This document shows, piece by piece, positions 52,195 through 60,236 of a DNA stretch of 64,000 nucleotides. The stretch comes from Ornithinimicrobium humiphilum. Lineage in GTDB: Bacteria > Actinomycetota > Actinomycetes > Actinomycetales > Dermatophilaceae. The position numbers and the translations under genes were made by a program. Location of the stretch: positions 682,001-746,000 of the forward strand of contig NZ_VFPU01000001.1 of assembly GCF_006716885.1 (NCBI RefSeq), in the 5' to 3' direction. A model generated the notes under the pieces. That model saw nothing but the letters and a program-made list of their open reading frames with translations. It was not told the DNA's origin and made no database searches. Every line of letters starts with the position of its first letter. Position 1 is the first letter of the stretch.

Positions 52195-53421
52195 ATGGCC
52201 CTGCACCCCACCCTCGTCGAGGACCTCGACGCCTCCCTCGACCAGCTGGTCGAGCTCTACCAGGAGTTCCACCGCACCCCCGAGCTGTCGATGCAGGAGC
52301 ACAACACCGCTGCCCGCATCAAGGAGATCGTCGAGGGCTACGGCTACACCGCCTTCCTCAGCGGCGGCACCGGCGTGGTGGCGACGCTGGAGAACGGCGA
52401 CGGCCCGGTCATCGCCTACCGCGCCGACACCGACGGCCTGCCCATCCAGGAGGACACCGGGGCGCCCTACGCCTCCACCGCCGAGGGCACGCTGCCGGAC
52501 GGCACCCGCACCGCGGTGATGCACGGCTGCGGCCACGACACCCACATCTCGGTCGGGCTCGAGACCGCCCGGCTGCTGGCCGCGCACCGCGACCTGTGGG
52601 CCGGCACCGTCGTCTTCCTCTTCCAGCCGGGCGAGGAGACCTCGGCCGGCGCCGCCGCGATGCTCGAGGACGGCCTGTGGGACAAGGCGCCCCGCCCGTC
52701 GGCCGTCTTCGGCCAGCACGTCTGGCCGGGCGTGGCCGGCACGGTCAACGTCTCGGTCGGCACCGCGATGGCGATGGCGGACTCCCTGGAGATCACCGTC
52801 CACGGCAAGCAGGCCCACGGCTCCCAGCCGGAGAACTCCATCGACCCGGTCGTGCTGGGCGCCTTCATGGTGACCCGCCTGCAGACGGTCGTCTCCCGCG
52901 AGACCTCCGCGCGCGACGCCCTGGTGCTGACGATCGCGACCTTCCACGCCGGGCTGAAGGAGAACATCATCCCGGACAAGGCGGTCTTCACGATCAACAT
53001 GCGGTCCTTCGACGAGGGCGTGCGCGCGAACGCGCTGGCCGCGATCGAGCGGATCGTGCGTGCCGAGGCGGCCGCCGCGGGCGCCCCGGAGCCGGAGATC
53101 CGCAAGATGTACGACTTCCCGCGCGTCTACAACGAGCCCGACCTCACGCGGGGGCTGATCGCCGCGCTGCGCGACGAGCTCGGCGAGGAGGGCGTCATCG
53201 AGTCGCCCGCGGTCACCGGGTCCGAGGACTTCGGTCGCTTCGGCGACGCCATCGGCGCGCCGTACACCTACTGGTTCTTCGGCGGCCACAAGGCCGAGTC
53301 GATCGAGGCCGGCGTCGCGGGCAACCACTCCCCGATGTTCCTGCCCGACGACGCCCCGACCGCGCTGCGCACCGGGGTCCGCGCCGCGCTGACCGCGCTC
53401 GTCGGCCACCTGCAGAACTGA
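52195..53421 (+). CDS. M20D amidohydrolase (N-acyl amino acid / peptide type)
   Basis: 408 residues. Metal and catalytic blocks are YRADTDGLPI, HGCGHDTHISVGLETARLL, QPGEETSAGAAAMLEDG and a late H in NHSPMF; the lid domain has GKQAHGSQPENSIDPV. This is the IAA-Leu hydrolase/hippuricase type, which removes acyl groups from amino acids. AAAGGA precedes the ATG. Third hydrolase of the LacI operon, directly after the membrane pair. Confidence 0.92.
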   Translation: MALHPTLVEDLDASLDQLVELYQEFHRTPELSMQEHNTAARIKEIVEGYGYTAFLSGGTGVVATLENGDGPVIAYRADTDGLPIQEDTGAPYASTAEGTLPDGTRTAVMHGCGHDTHISVGLETARLLAAHRDLWAGTVVFLFQPGEETSAGAAAMLEDGLWDKAPRPSAVFGQHVWPGVAGTVNVSVGTAMAMADSLEITVHGKQAHGSQPENSIDPVVLGAFMVTRLQTVVSRETSARDALVLTIATFHAGLKENIIPDKAVFTINMRSFDEGVRANALAAIERIVRAEAAAAGAPEPEIRKMYDFPRVYNEPDLTRGLIAALRDELGEEGVIESPAVTGSEDFGRFGDAIGAPYTYWFFGGHKAESIEAGVAGNHSPMFLPDDAPTALRTGVRAALTALVGHLQN

Positions 53422-53452
53422 CCCAGCACCACCGCATACCCGAAGGAACCGC

Positions 53453-54931
53453 ATGACCGACCTGACCTGGCTCTCCACGCGCGAGCTCGCCGACCTTCTC
53501 GCCCGTGGGGAGGTGAGCTCCCGCGAGGCGACCGAGGCGCACTACGCCCGCATCGAGCAGGTGGACCCGACGATCAACGCGATCGTCACCACGGACCCCG
53601 AGCGGGCGCTGGCCGAGGCCGCCGCCAAGGACGAGGCGCTGGTGGCCGCGCGCGCGGAGGGCCGGGAGGTGCCCGCGCTGCACGGCGTGCCGATGACCCA
53701 CAAGGACACGCACGACACCGCAGGGATGCGCACCACCTGGGGCTCGCCGGTCTTCGCCGACCGGGTCCCCACCGAGGACGACCCCCTGGTCGCCCGCCTG
53801 CGGGCGGCCGGGGTCGTCACCACGGGCAAGTCCAACGTGCCGGAGTTCGCCGCCGGGGCGCACACCTTCAACCCGGTCTTCGGCACGACGGTCAACCCCT
53901 ACGACCCGACGAAGTCGGTGGCCGGCTCCTCCGGCGGCGTGGGTGCGGCCCTCGCGGCCGGCATCCAGGCGTCCGGCGACGGCTCGGACATGGGCGGCTC
54001 GCTGCGCACCCCGGCGTCGTTCAACAACGTCGTGGGTATGCGGCCGAGCAACGGGCGCATCCCGCACCTGCCCCCGGGCAACGCCTGGCAGTGGCTGGCG
54101 CAGCAGGGCTTCATGGCGCGCACCGTCGGCGACGTCGCGCTGCTCATGAGCCAGACCTGCGGCCCGCAGCCGGACGGGCCGTGCTCGATTCAGGAGCCCG
54201 GGTCGGTCTTCGACCTGCCCGAGTTCCGGCTCGGTGCCGACTACCAGCCCGACCTCACCGGGGTCCGGGTCGGCCTCGGGCCAGACCTCGGCGGTCTGCT
54301 CGAGGTCGAGGCCGAGGTGGTCGCCGCCGCGTTCGAGGCGGCGCGGGTCGTCGGCGAGCTGGGCGCCGTCGTCGACGAGAGCGTGCCCGACCTGCGGGAG
54401 GCCGGCGAGGTCTTCCGGGTGCAGCGGGCCTACGACTTCGTCTCCGCCTGGGGCGACCTGGTGCGCTCGGAGACCGCCCGCCCGGACGGCGGCCGCATCA
54501 AGCAGGCCGTCGTGTGGAACACGCAGATGGGCTTCGAGCTGACGGTCGACGACCTGGCCGCCCACGACGCCCGCCGGACACGGTTGTGGCAGGAGACCCG
54601 TCGCTGGTTCGACACCCACGACGTGCTGCTCACGGTCACCGCGCAGGCGCTGCCCTTCGACGCGGAGCTGGAGTTCCCGCAGAGCATCAACGGCCGCCCG
54701 ATGACCAACTACCTGGAGTGGATGAAGGCGGTCTGCCTGATCTCCGCGACCGGGTGCCCGGCCATCTCGGTGCCGGCGGGCTTCTCCTCGACCGGGCTGC
54801 CGATCGGCATCCAGCTCGTCGCGGCCCCCGGCAAGGACGTCGAGCTGCTGCGCGTGGCGCACGCCTTCGAGGCGGCGACCCGGCACGCCGACCGGCACCC
54901 GGACGAGGCGACGTTCGCGGCGCGGGCCTAG
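53453..54931 (+). CDS. Amidase-signature family enzyme
   Basis: 492 residues. The Ser-cisSer-Lys triad is visible: K84 in MTHKDTHD, S160 in AGSSGG and S183 in MGGSLRTPASF. Overall it matches aryl-acyl amidases or hydantoinase-linked amidases. GAAGGAACCGC precedes the ATG. It is the last gene of the operon; together the four hydrolases could strip an acylated or carbamoylated amide to a free amine or amino acid and ammonia. Confidence 0.92.
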   Translation: MTDLTWLSTRELADLLARGEVSSREATEAHYARIEQVDPTINAIVTTDPERALAEAAAKDEALVAARAEGREVPALHGVPMTHKDTHDTAGMRTTWGSPVFADRVPTEDDPLVARLRAAGVVTTGKSNVPEFAAGAHTFNPVFGTTVNPYDPTKSVAGSSGGVGAALAAGIQASGDGSDMGGSLRTPASFNNVVGMRPSNGRIPHLPPGNAWQWLAQQGFMARTVGDVALLMSQTCGPQPDGPCSIQEPGSVFDLPEFRLGADYQPDLTGVRVGLGPDLGGLLEVEAEVVAAAFEAARVVGELGAVVDESVPDLREAGEVFRVQRAYDFVSAWGDLVRSETARPDGGRIKQAVVWNTQMGFELTVDDLAAHDARRTRLWQETRRWFDTHDVLLTVTAQALPFDAELEFPQSINGRPMTNYLEWMKAVCLISATGCPAISVPAGFSSTGLPIGIQLVAAPGKDVELLRVAHAFEAATRHADRHPDEATFAARA

Positions 54932-55002
54932 CTCCCGCTCCACCCGCTCACCGGTTCCGCCCCGGTCCCCGTCCAGGGGGCCGGGGCGGATAGCGTTGCC
55001 GC

Positions 55003-55533
55003 GTGGCCCGCCAACTGCATCTGCTCGCCGCCCTCGCGCGGCCCCGTCCCGCCCTCCCCGGCCAGGGCATCCTCGACCCCTCGGTCACGACGATGCGCGT
55101 GCGCCCCGGTGACCTGGACATCTACCTGCACGTCAACAACGGCGTCTACCTGCAGATGATGGACGTCGCGCGGACCAACTACATCGCCGACCTCGGCGGC
55201 TTCCCGGCGATGAAGGAGCGCGGCTGGTATCCCGTCGTCGCCGCCCAGACCGTGACCTACCGCCGGTCGCTGACCCTCGGGCAGCGCTTCGACATCATCA
55301 CCCGCGTCGTCGGCTGGGACGAGCGGGTGATCTACCTCGAGCAGGTCTTCACCCGGGGCGAGGAGCTGTGCGCCCGAGGCCTGGTCGCCGGTCGCTTCCT
55401 GACGCGGGGCAGCGGCGAGCGGGTGCCCGCCCCGGTCGTGGCCGAGGTGCTCGGGCACGGCATACCCGCTCCGGAGCTGCCCGCGGACGTGGCCGAGTGG
55501 GCCTCGTCCATGGGGGTGGCGCACCGGGCCTGA
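55003..55533 (+). CDS. Hot-dog-fold acyl-CoA thioesterase
   Basis: 176 residues from GTG 55003. The hot-dog motif DLDIYLHVNNGVYLQMMDVAR and the strand VTYRRSLTLGQRFDI mark a 4HBT-type thioesterase, with an N-terminal extension of about 25 residues. It follows the amidase by 71 bp and may or may not belong to that operon. A hairpin overlapping its stop ends transcription. The Gly-His-Gly-Ile-Pro stretch near the C terminus uses the rare ATA codon within the GGCATACC motif. Confidence 0.88.
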   Translation: MARQLHLLAALARPRPALPGQGILDPSVTTMRVRPGDLDIYLHVNNGVYLQMMDVARTNYIADLGGFPAMKERGWYPVVAAQTVTYRRSLTLGQRFDIITRVVGWDERVIYLEQVFTRGEELCARGLVAGRFLTRGSGERVPAPVVAEVLGHGIPAPELPADVAEWASSMGVAHRA

Positions 55534-55543
55534 CGGCCCGGTG
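55522..55543. terminator. Hairpin over the thioesterase stop
   Basis: CACCGGGCC-TGAC-GGCCCGGTG, a perfect 9-bp stem whose loop holds the TGA stop. It lies between convergent genes. Confidence 0.7.
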
Positions 55544-55567
55544 GTCGTCGTCCTGCGGGTCGCGCCG

Positions 55568-56194
55568 TCAGACGGCGCGGGCCGCGGGGAGCAGCTCGCG
55601 GATCTCCTGGGCGGCCGCGACGACGTCGGGCGGCAGCACCCGGCCCGGCAGCTCCTCCTCGACCTGGTGCGCGGCCCGGCCGCCCAGCAGCAGGGTCGTC
55701 TCCTGGGCGATGAGGTCGAGCGGCACGGCCGCGGCGCGCAGCCTCCGGGGGTCGTCGCCGGAGATCACGACGATCTCGGGGTGCACGATCCGGGTGGCGC
55801 GGTGCAGGTCGTGCAGGGGCGTGTTGGCGCCGAAGAAGCGGATCTCCCAGCCCTGCTCCCACAGCAGCAGCGCGAGCGCCAGGAGGGGCAGGTCGTGGAG
55901 CTCGCGGGGCGGGCAGGCCAGCCAGACCTGGTGCCCGCCGACGACGGGCGGGCGGCGCAGCGACTCGAGGTAGGACCGGACCAGCTGGGTGGCCAGGTGC
56001 TCCTGGGCCACCGAGACCTCGCCCCGCTCCCAGCCCAGCCCGATCTCGCGCATGACGGGCAGCACGAGGTCGGCGACGAGCGGGCCGAGACCGAGCTGCG
56101 TGCGGCACTCCTCGAGCCTGAGGACCGCGCCACCCTCGTCGAGGCCCACGAGCGCGTCGAAGAGCGCCTGCTGGGTGGGGGTGAGGGAGGGCAT
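55568..56194 (-). CDS. Stand-alone cobalamin-binding protein with CarH-type motif
   Basis: 208 residues. An N-terminal four-helix cap (about 1-80) holds W55 and E65-H66, exactly the Trp-x9-Glu-His signature of the CarH photoreceptor, where these residues pack on adenosylcobalamin. The Rossmann-like part (85-205) has H100 in ELHDLPLLAL as the likely lower cobalt ligand. The MerR DNA-binding domain of CarH is missing and no short upstream ORF supplies one. It may be a light- or B12-sensing partner of another protein. Confidence 0.82.
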   Translation of the reverse strand: MPSLTPTQQALFDALVGLDEGGAVLRLEECRTQLGLGPLVADLVLPVMREIGLGWERGEVSVAQEHLATQLVRSYLESLRRPPVVGGHQVWLACPPRELHDLPLLALALLLWEQGWEIRFFGANTPLHDLHRATRIVHPEIVVISGDDPRRLRAAAVPLDLIAQETTLLLGGRAAHQVEEELPGRVLPPDVVAAAQEIRELLPAARAV

Positions 56195-56284
56195 GTCCGG
56201 TCCATCGTGCCAGAGACGGCCGGCATCGCGGGCGTGGGACGCCCCCGGGTGGGCCGTCACGCCCGGCTCGGTAACCTCGCTGGC

Positions 56285-57247
56285 GTGATCACCGACCTCC
56301 CCTTGGAGCAGCTGCGCACCTACCGGCCCGAGGTGGCCGAGCCCGCGGACTTCGACGAGTTCTGGGCGCGGACGATCGCGGAGGCCCGTGCCGCGGGCGG
56401 TGCCGCGGAGAGCGTGCCCGCCGACACCCCGGTCACCGCCGTGCGCGTCGAGGACGTCACCTTCCCCGGCTTCGGCGGGGAACCGGTCAGGGCGTGGTAC
56501 CTCGCGCCGCACGCCGACGGGCCGCTGCCCTGCGTCGTGGAGTTCATCGGTTACGGCGGGGGGCGCGGCCTGCCGCACGAGCACCTCGCCCACGCCGCCG
56601 CGGGCTACGCCCACCTGGTCATGGACACCCGGGGCCAAGGCTCGTCGTGGGGGACCGGTGGGGACACCCCGGACCCGCACGGGGCCGGCCCGGCCTTCGC
56701 CGGCATGATGACCCGCGGGATCGAGTCGCCGGACACCTACTACTACCGCCGGCTGGTCACCGACGCGGTGCGGGCGGTCGACCACGTGCTGACCCGGCCC
56801 GAGGTCGACCCGACCCGCGTGGCCGTGACCGGCATCAGCCAGGGCGGCGGCCTCGCGCTCGCGGCCGGTGCGCTGCACGATCAGGTGGCGGCCGTCGCCG
56901 CCGACGTGCCCTTCCTGTGCCACTTCGAGCGGGCCGTCCGGATCACCGACGCCCGCCCCTACTCCGAGATCGCGGCCTACCTGTCGGTGCGCCGAAACGT
57001 CGCCGAGCAGGTCTTCCGCACGCTCTCCTACGTCGACGGGGTCTCCATGGCCCGCCGCATCACCGCGCCGACGATGATCTCGGTCGCGCTCATGGACGCC
57101 ATCTGCCCGCCGTCGACCGTCTTCGCGGCCGCCAACGCCATGCCCACCCCGCCGCAGGTGGAGGTCTACCACTTCAACGACCACGAGGGCGGCGCGGGCG
57201 AGCAGGTGCTGCGGTCGCTGCGCTGGCTGGGGGAGGTCCTGGGCTGA
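56285..57247 (+). CDS. Acetylxylan esterase / cephalosporin-C deacetylase (CE7)
   Basis: 320 residues from GTG 56285, the usual CE7 size. Family motifs: DTRGQGSSWG, nucleophile Ser in GISQGGG, Asp in MDAICPPSTVFAA and His in HFNDHEGG. CE7 enzymes remove acetyl groups from xylo-oligosaccharides. No signal peptide, so it acts in the cytosol after uptake. xylA and xylB about 5 kb away hint at xylan use, though they are not in one operon. Confidence 0.92.
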   Translation: MITDLPLEQLRTYRPEVAEPADFDEFWARTIAEARAAGGAAESVPADTPVTAVRVEDVTFPGFGGEPVRAWYLAPHADGPLPCVVEFIGYGGGRGLPHEHLAHAAAGYAHLVMDTRGQGSSWGTGGDTPDPHGAGPAFAGMMTRGIESPDTYYYRRLVTDAVRAVDHVLTRPEVDPTRVAVTGISQGGGLALAAGALHDQVAAVAADVPFLCHFERAVRITDARPYSEIAAYLSVRRNVAEQVFRTLSYVDGVSMARRITAPTMISVALMDAICPPSTVFAAANAMPTPPQVEVYHFNDHEGGAGEQVLRSLRWLGEVLG

Positions 57248-57252
57248 GCAGT

Positions 57253-57321
57253 GGGACCTATCGGTGTCGTCCTGACGACACCAACCGGTCCCGTTGTTCT
57301 CGGCTCGTAGTCGAGCCCGAG
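57253..57321. terminator. Two hairpins between convergent genes
   Basis: First hairpin: GGGACC/GGTCCC outside and GGTGTCG/CGACACC inside (57253-57292). Second: CTCGGCTCG against CGAGCC-C-GAG (57299-57321). They sit between the convergent CE7 esterase and aminotransferase genes and can stop both transcripts. Confidence 0.7.
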
Positions 57322-57372
57322 GGGGAGGCGTGCTCCGGCAGCGGCGCGGGCTCGCTGCAGGCGAGGTCGTGC

Positions 57373-58506
57373 CTACAGCGCCATCGCCTTGTCGAGCCCG
57401 GCGGTGAAGCGCTCCACGGTGCCGTCGACGTCGGCCAGCTTGTCGAGGCCGAAGAGGCCGACGCGGAAGGTCGACCAGCCCTCGGGTTCCCCGCACATGA
57501 GCGGCACGCCGCCGGCGACCTGAAGGCCGACCTTGACGAAGTCGGCGCCCGTCGCCAGCCCGGGGTCGTCGGCGTGGACCACCACGACGGTCGGGGCGGC
57601 ATACCCGTCGGCGGCGACGGAGACGAAGCCGCGCTCGGCCAGGGCGGCGCGGATCCGCGTCCCGAGCTCGACCTGGGCCTCGCGCAGCGTCTCGAGGCCG
57701 CGCTCGCGGGCCTCCAGCATGAGCTCGAGGTTGTGCGCGAGGGTGTCGGTGGGCATCGTCGCGTGGTAGGCGTGGCGACCCTGGACGTAGCCCTCGGCGA
57801 TCGTCAGCCACTTCTTGAGGTCGGCCGAGAAGCTCGTCGAGGTCGAGGCCATCACGGCCTCGCGGGCCCGGTCGTTGAGCATGACGTAGCCCGCGCCGGG
57901 GCTGCCGCTCCAGCCCTTCTGGGGGGCGGTGAGCAGGACGTCGACGCCGAGCTCGCGCATGTCGATCCAGAGCGCGCCGGAGGCGACGCAGTCGAGGACG
58001 AAGAGGCCACCGGCCTCACGGGTCGCGGCCGCGACCTCGCGGATGTAGTCGTCGGGCAGCACGATGCCGGCGGCGGTCTCCACGTGGGCGGCCATGACGA
58101 CGGCCGGACGCTGCTCGGCGATGGTGGCGACGACCTCCTCGACGGGCGCGGGGGCCCAGGGCGAGGGCACCTCGTCGGTCGTGGGTCGGGCGGTCAGGAC
58201 CGTGAGGTCGTCGGTGATCCCGCCCATCTCCACGATCTGGGACCAGCGGTAGGAGAAGAAGCCGTTGCGCACGACGAGGGCCGTGCGGCCGGTGACGAGC
58301 TGGCGGGCGACCGCCTCCATCGCGTAGGTGCCGCCGCCGGGCACCACGGCCACGGTGTCGGCCCCGTAGGTGGTCCGCAGCACCTCGGTCAGCTGCTGCA
58401 TGACGCCGACGAAGCGCCGCGACATGTGGTTGAGCGAGAGGTCGGTGAAGACGACGGAGTACTCGAGGAGGCCGTCAGGATCGATCTCGGGGCGGGGGAG
58501 GGTCAT
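57373..58506 (-). CDS. Class V aminotransferase (alanine-glyoxylate / serine-pyruvate type)
   Basis: 377 residues from ATG 58506. A fold-type I PLP enzyme; the PLP lysine is in TAPQKGWSGSPGAG. VVPGGGTYAMEAVA near the N terminus and LDCVASGALWIDM with the PLP-binding Asp are typical. Members transfer amino groups between alanine, serine or related donors and glyoxylate or pyruvate. It is divergent from a SHOCT protein. Exact substrates unknown. Confidence 0.88.
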   Translation of the reverse strand: MTLPRPEIDPDGLLEYSVVFTDLSLNHMSRRFVGVMQQLTEVLRTTYGADTVAVVPGGGTYAMEAVARQLVTGRTALVVRNGFFSYRWSQIVEMGGITDDLTVLTARPTTDEVPSPWAPAPVEEVVATIAEQRPAVVMAAHVETAAGIVLPDDYIREVAAATREAGGLFVLDCVASGALWIDMRELGVDVLLTAPQKGWSGSPGAGYVMLNDRAREAVMASTSTSFSADLKKWLTIAEGYVQGRHAYHATMPTDTLAHNLELMLEARERGLETLREAQVELGTRIRAALAERGFVSVAADGYAAPTVVVVHADDPGLATGADFVKVGLQVAGGVPLMCGEPEGWSTFRVGLFGLDKLADVDGTVERFTAGLDKAMAL

Positions 58507-58577
58507 GGCGACCACGGTAGCCCGCGAGCGCAGCAGTGGTGCGACTAGCCTGTGGGGCCAGCGACGAGGGGAGCGGC

Positions 58578-59192
58578 ATGAACGAGGTCCCGTGGGCGGG
58601 AGGCATCGCCACGGCATACCGTGACAAGAGGGTTCCGAAGCGCGAGGTGCCGCTGGCGGCGCAGTCGCTGCAGCTGATCCTCCTGCCCGGGGAGCGCGTC
58701 CTGGGCCTCTTCGGGGTGACGCGGTTGCGGCGCTCGGTCACGCTGCTCGTGATCACCGACCTGCGGCTGCTCACCCTGGGCGACCAGCACGTCGGGCTGC
58801 CGCTGGTCGACGAGGTGCATCGCGCGGACGTCACGGAGGTCCACCTCGAACGGGAGCGCACCTTCCGCATCGGGGCCGTCACCGCGCGCACGCCCGCGGG
58901 TGACGTGGGGCTCGGGACGCTGACCTACGGCAAGGAGACCTTCCTCGCGTTCGAGCGGCTGCTCGCGACCGGGGCGAGCGGTGGTATGCCGGTCATCCCC
59001 GTCCCGGGCGGTCGCGGCGGCGCCGAGCCGGTCGAGGCGGGTCCGGCCGGGCGCTCGTCGTCCGCGCCGGCCTCGGACCACCCGCTCGTCGTGCACCTCG
59101 CCGCGCTCGCGGACCTACACCGGCAGGGGGCGCTGACGGACGAGGAGTTCAGCGCCGCCAAGGCGCGGCTGCTGGCCGACCCCGAGGGCTGA
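58578..59192 (+). CDS. SHOCT-domain protein with PH-like N-terminal domain
   Basis: 204 residues. The N-terminal 130 residues form a PH/GRAM-like beta domain (LLPGERVLGLFGVTRLRRSVTLLVITDLRLL). A Gly/Pro/Ala linker follows. The last 30 residues are a SHOCT motif (LAALADLHRQGALTDEEFSAAKARLL), a short oligomerisation helix. GAGGGGAG precedes the ATG. Cytosolic; function unknown. Confidence 0.85.
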   Translation: MNEVPWAGGIATAYRDKRVPKREVPLAAQSLQLILLPGERVLGLFGVTRLRRSVTLLVITDLRLLTLGDQHVGLPLVDEVHRADVTEVHLERERTFRIGAVTARTPAGDVGLGTLTYGKETFLAFERLLATGASGGMPVIPVPGGRGGAEPVEAGPAGRSSSAPASDHPLVVHLAALADLHRQGALTDEEFSAAKARLLADPEG

Positions 59193-59198
59193 GGACGC

Positions 59199-59234
59199 GC
59201 GACGGGACGGCCGCCGGAGCGACCGCCCCGTCGC
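59199..59234. terminator. Hairpin after the SHOCT gene
   Basis: GCGACGGG-A-CGG pairs with CCG-C-CCCGTCGC across a 12-base loop, right after the SHOCT stop and before the 3' end of the truncated GntR gene. Confidence 0.65.
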
Positions 59235-59254
59235 ACATGGGCGTCACGGGACGT

Positions 59255-59764
59255 CTAGGGGTCGTCGGTCCGCGGGCCGGTCTGGTGGCGGGCGGAGAGC
59301 ACGTGGGCGCGCATCACGGCTGCCGCCCACTCGCCGTCCCGTGCGGCGGCCGCCTCGACGAGCTCGGCGTGGTGCTGCATGCTCCGCTGCAGCGCCCGCT
59401 CGTCGTAGGTGCGGAACGTGCGCGTGACCACCGCCGGCCGGAAGAGGGCCTGGAGGGCGATCGCCAGGTGCCGGTTGCCCGAACGTTCGACGAAGACGGC
59501 GTGGAACTCGTTGTTGAGCGCCGTGAGCCCGCCCCGGTCGCCGCCGGCGTCCACGATCTGCTCCATCCGCCCGGACAGGTCCGCCAGGTGCGCCACGTCC
59601 TCGTCCGTCGTCAGGGGAACGGCGAGGCGGGTGGCGACGGGCTCGAACTCCGCGCGCACGGCATACAGGGCCGCCACGTCCTCGGGCGTCAGCGAGACGA
59701 CCTGCGCCCCGCGGTAGGGCTCGATGTCGACGAGACCTTCGGCGGCCAGCTGCTCGAGGCGTCG
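59255..59764 (-). pseudogene. GntR/FadR regulator missing its DNA-binding domain
   Basis: The frame encodes a good FCD effector domain (LTPEDVAALYAVRAEFEPVATRLA..., with helices through AAVMRAHVLSARH). It begins only at the last helix and wing of the winged helix-turn-helix (RRLEQLAAEGLVDIEPYRGAQVV). Codons upstream of about 59764 are open but show no homology, and the recognition helix is gone. It is probably the remnant of a regulator cut by a deletion or insertion that also left the scraps at 59.95-60.1 kb. Confidence 0.65.
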
Positions 59765-59950
59765 ACGGCCGTCGCCTGCGCGCCGTTCGTCGTCACCGTT
59801 CTCCTCGGTTCGTATGCCTCGATGGTGTCCGGCCACCTGGCGTGCGCCAGGTCGTGCCTGGTCCCGCGTAGACTCGTCGCCCTCGAGGTCCGCGGGGGCT
59901 GGTCGCGCCGAGGGCACCCGCCGCTACGGCGTGGTTTGCACGGAGGACGG

Positions 59951-60049
59951 GAGGCGGCCTCCGTCCTGGACGCCGCCCGTCGGGCCGGTGTCCCCGTCGT
60001 GCACACGCGGGTGCAGTACGGCGACGAAGGGCTCGACGGCGGCATCTTT
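59951..60049 (+). pseudogene. Fragment of an isochorismatase-like amidohydrolase
   Basis: About 33 residues (EAASVLDAARRAGVPVVHTRVQYGDEGLDGGIF) look like the helix and second strand of an isochorismatase/N-carbamoylsarcosine amidase. Nothing before or after continues the domain, and the frame changes at 60050, where another short unrelated-looking stretch runs to a TGA at 60100. The interval 59765-60129 therefore holds gene scraps and no intact gene. Confidence 0.45.
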
Positions 60050-60129
60050 TCGTCACCACCGAGCAGGCCGTGACCTACCTGGGGTCGCTGCCGACCACCT
60101 GAGCTTTGAACGGCACCCACGACCCGTTG

Positions 60130-60185
60130 TTGTCCTGTTGGCCTGATGCATCAGGTGATCTCGACGACAACAGGTCGTGAGTGGG
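60130..60185. repeat. 56-bp direct repeat, copy A
   Basis: By hand alignment it matches copy B at 61555-61610 in 44 of 56 positions without gaps. Both share TTGTCCTG at the start, a 12-bp palindrome CTGATGCATCAG at the same offset, GACAAC, and GAGTGGG at the end. Copy A can also fold into an imperfect hairpin. Confidence 0.75.
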
Positions 60186-60236
60186 CCGAGGTCCGACGGC
60201 TGGCCATAGGCCGCGCTCATGTTCGGGGATGGACGC

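Noticed and set aside
59480..59490. A third LacI-type operator (GAACGTTCGA)
   Set aside because: It lies inside the truncated GntR coding region and lacks the flanking CGC/GCG arms of the two real operators.
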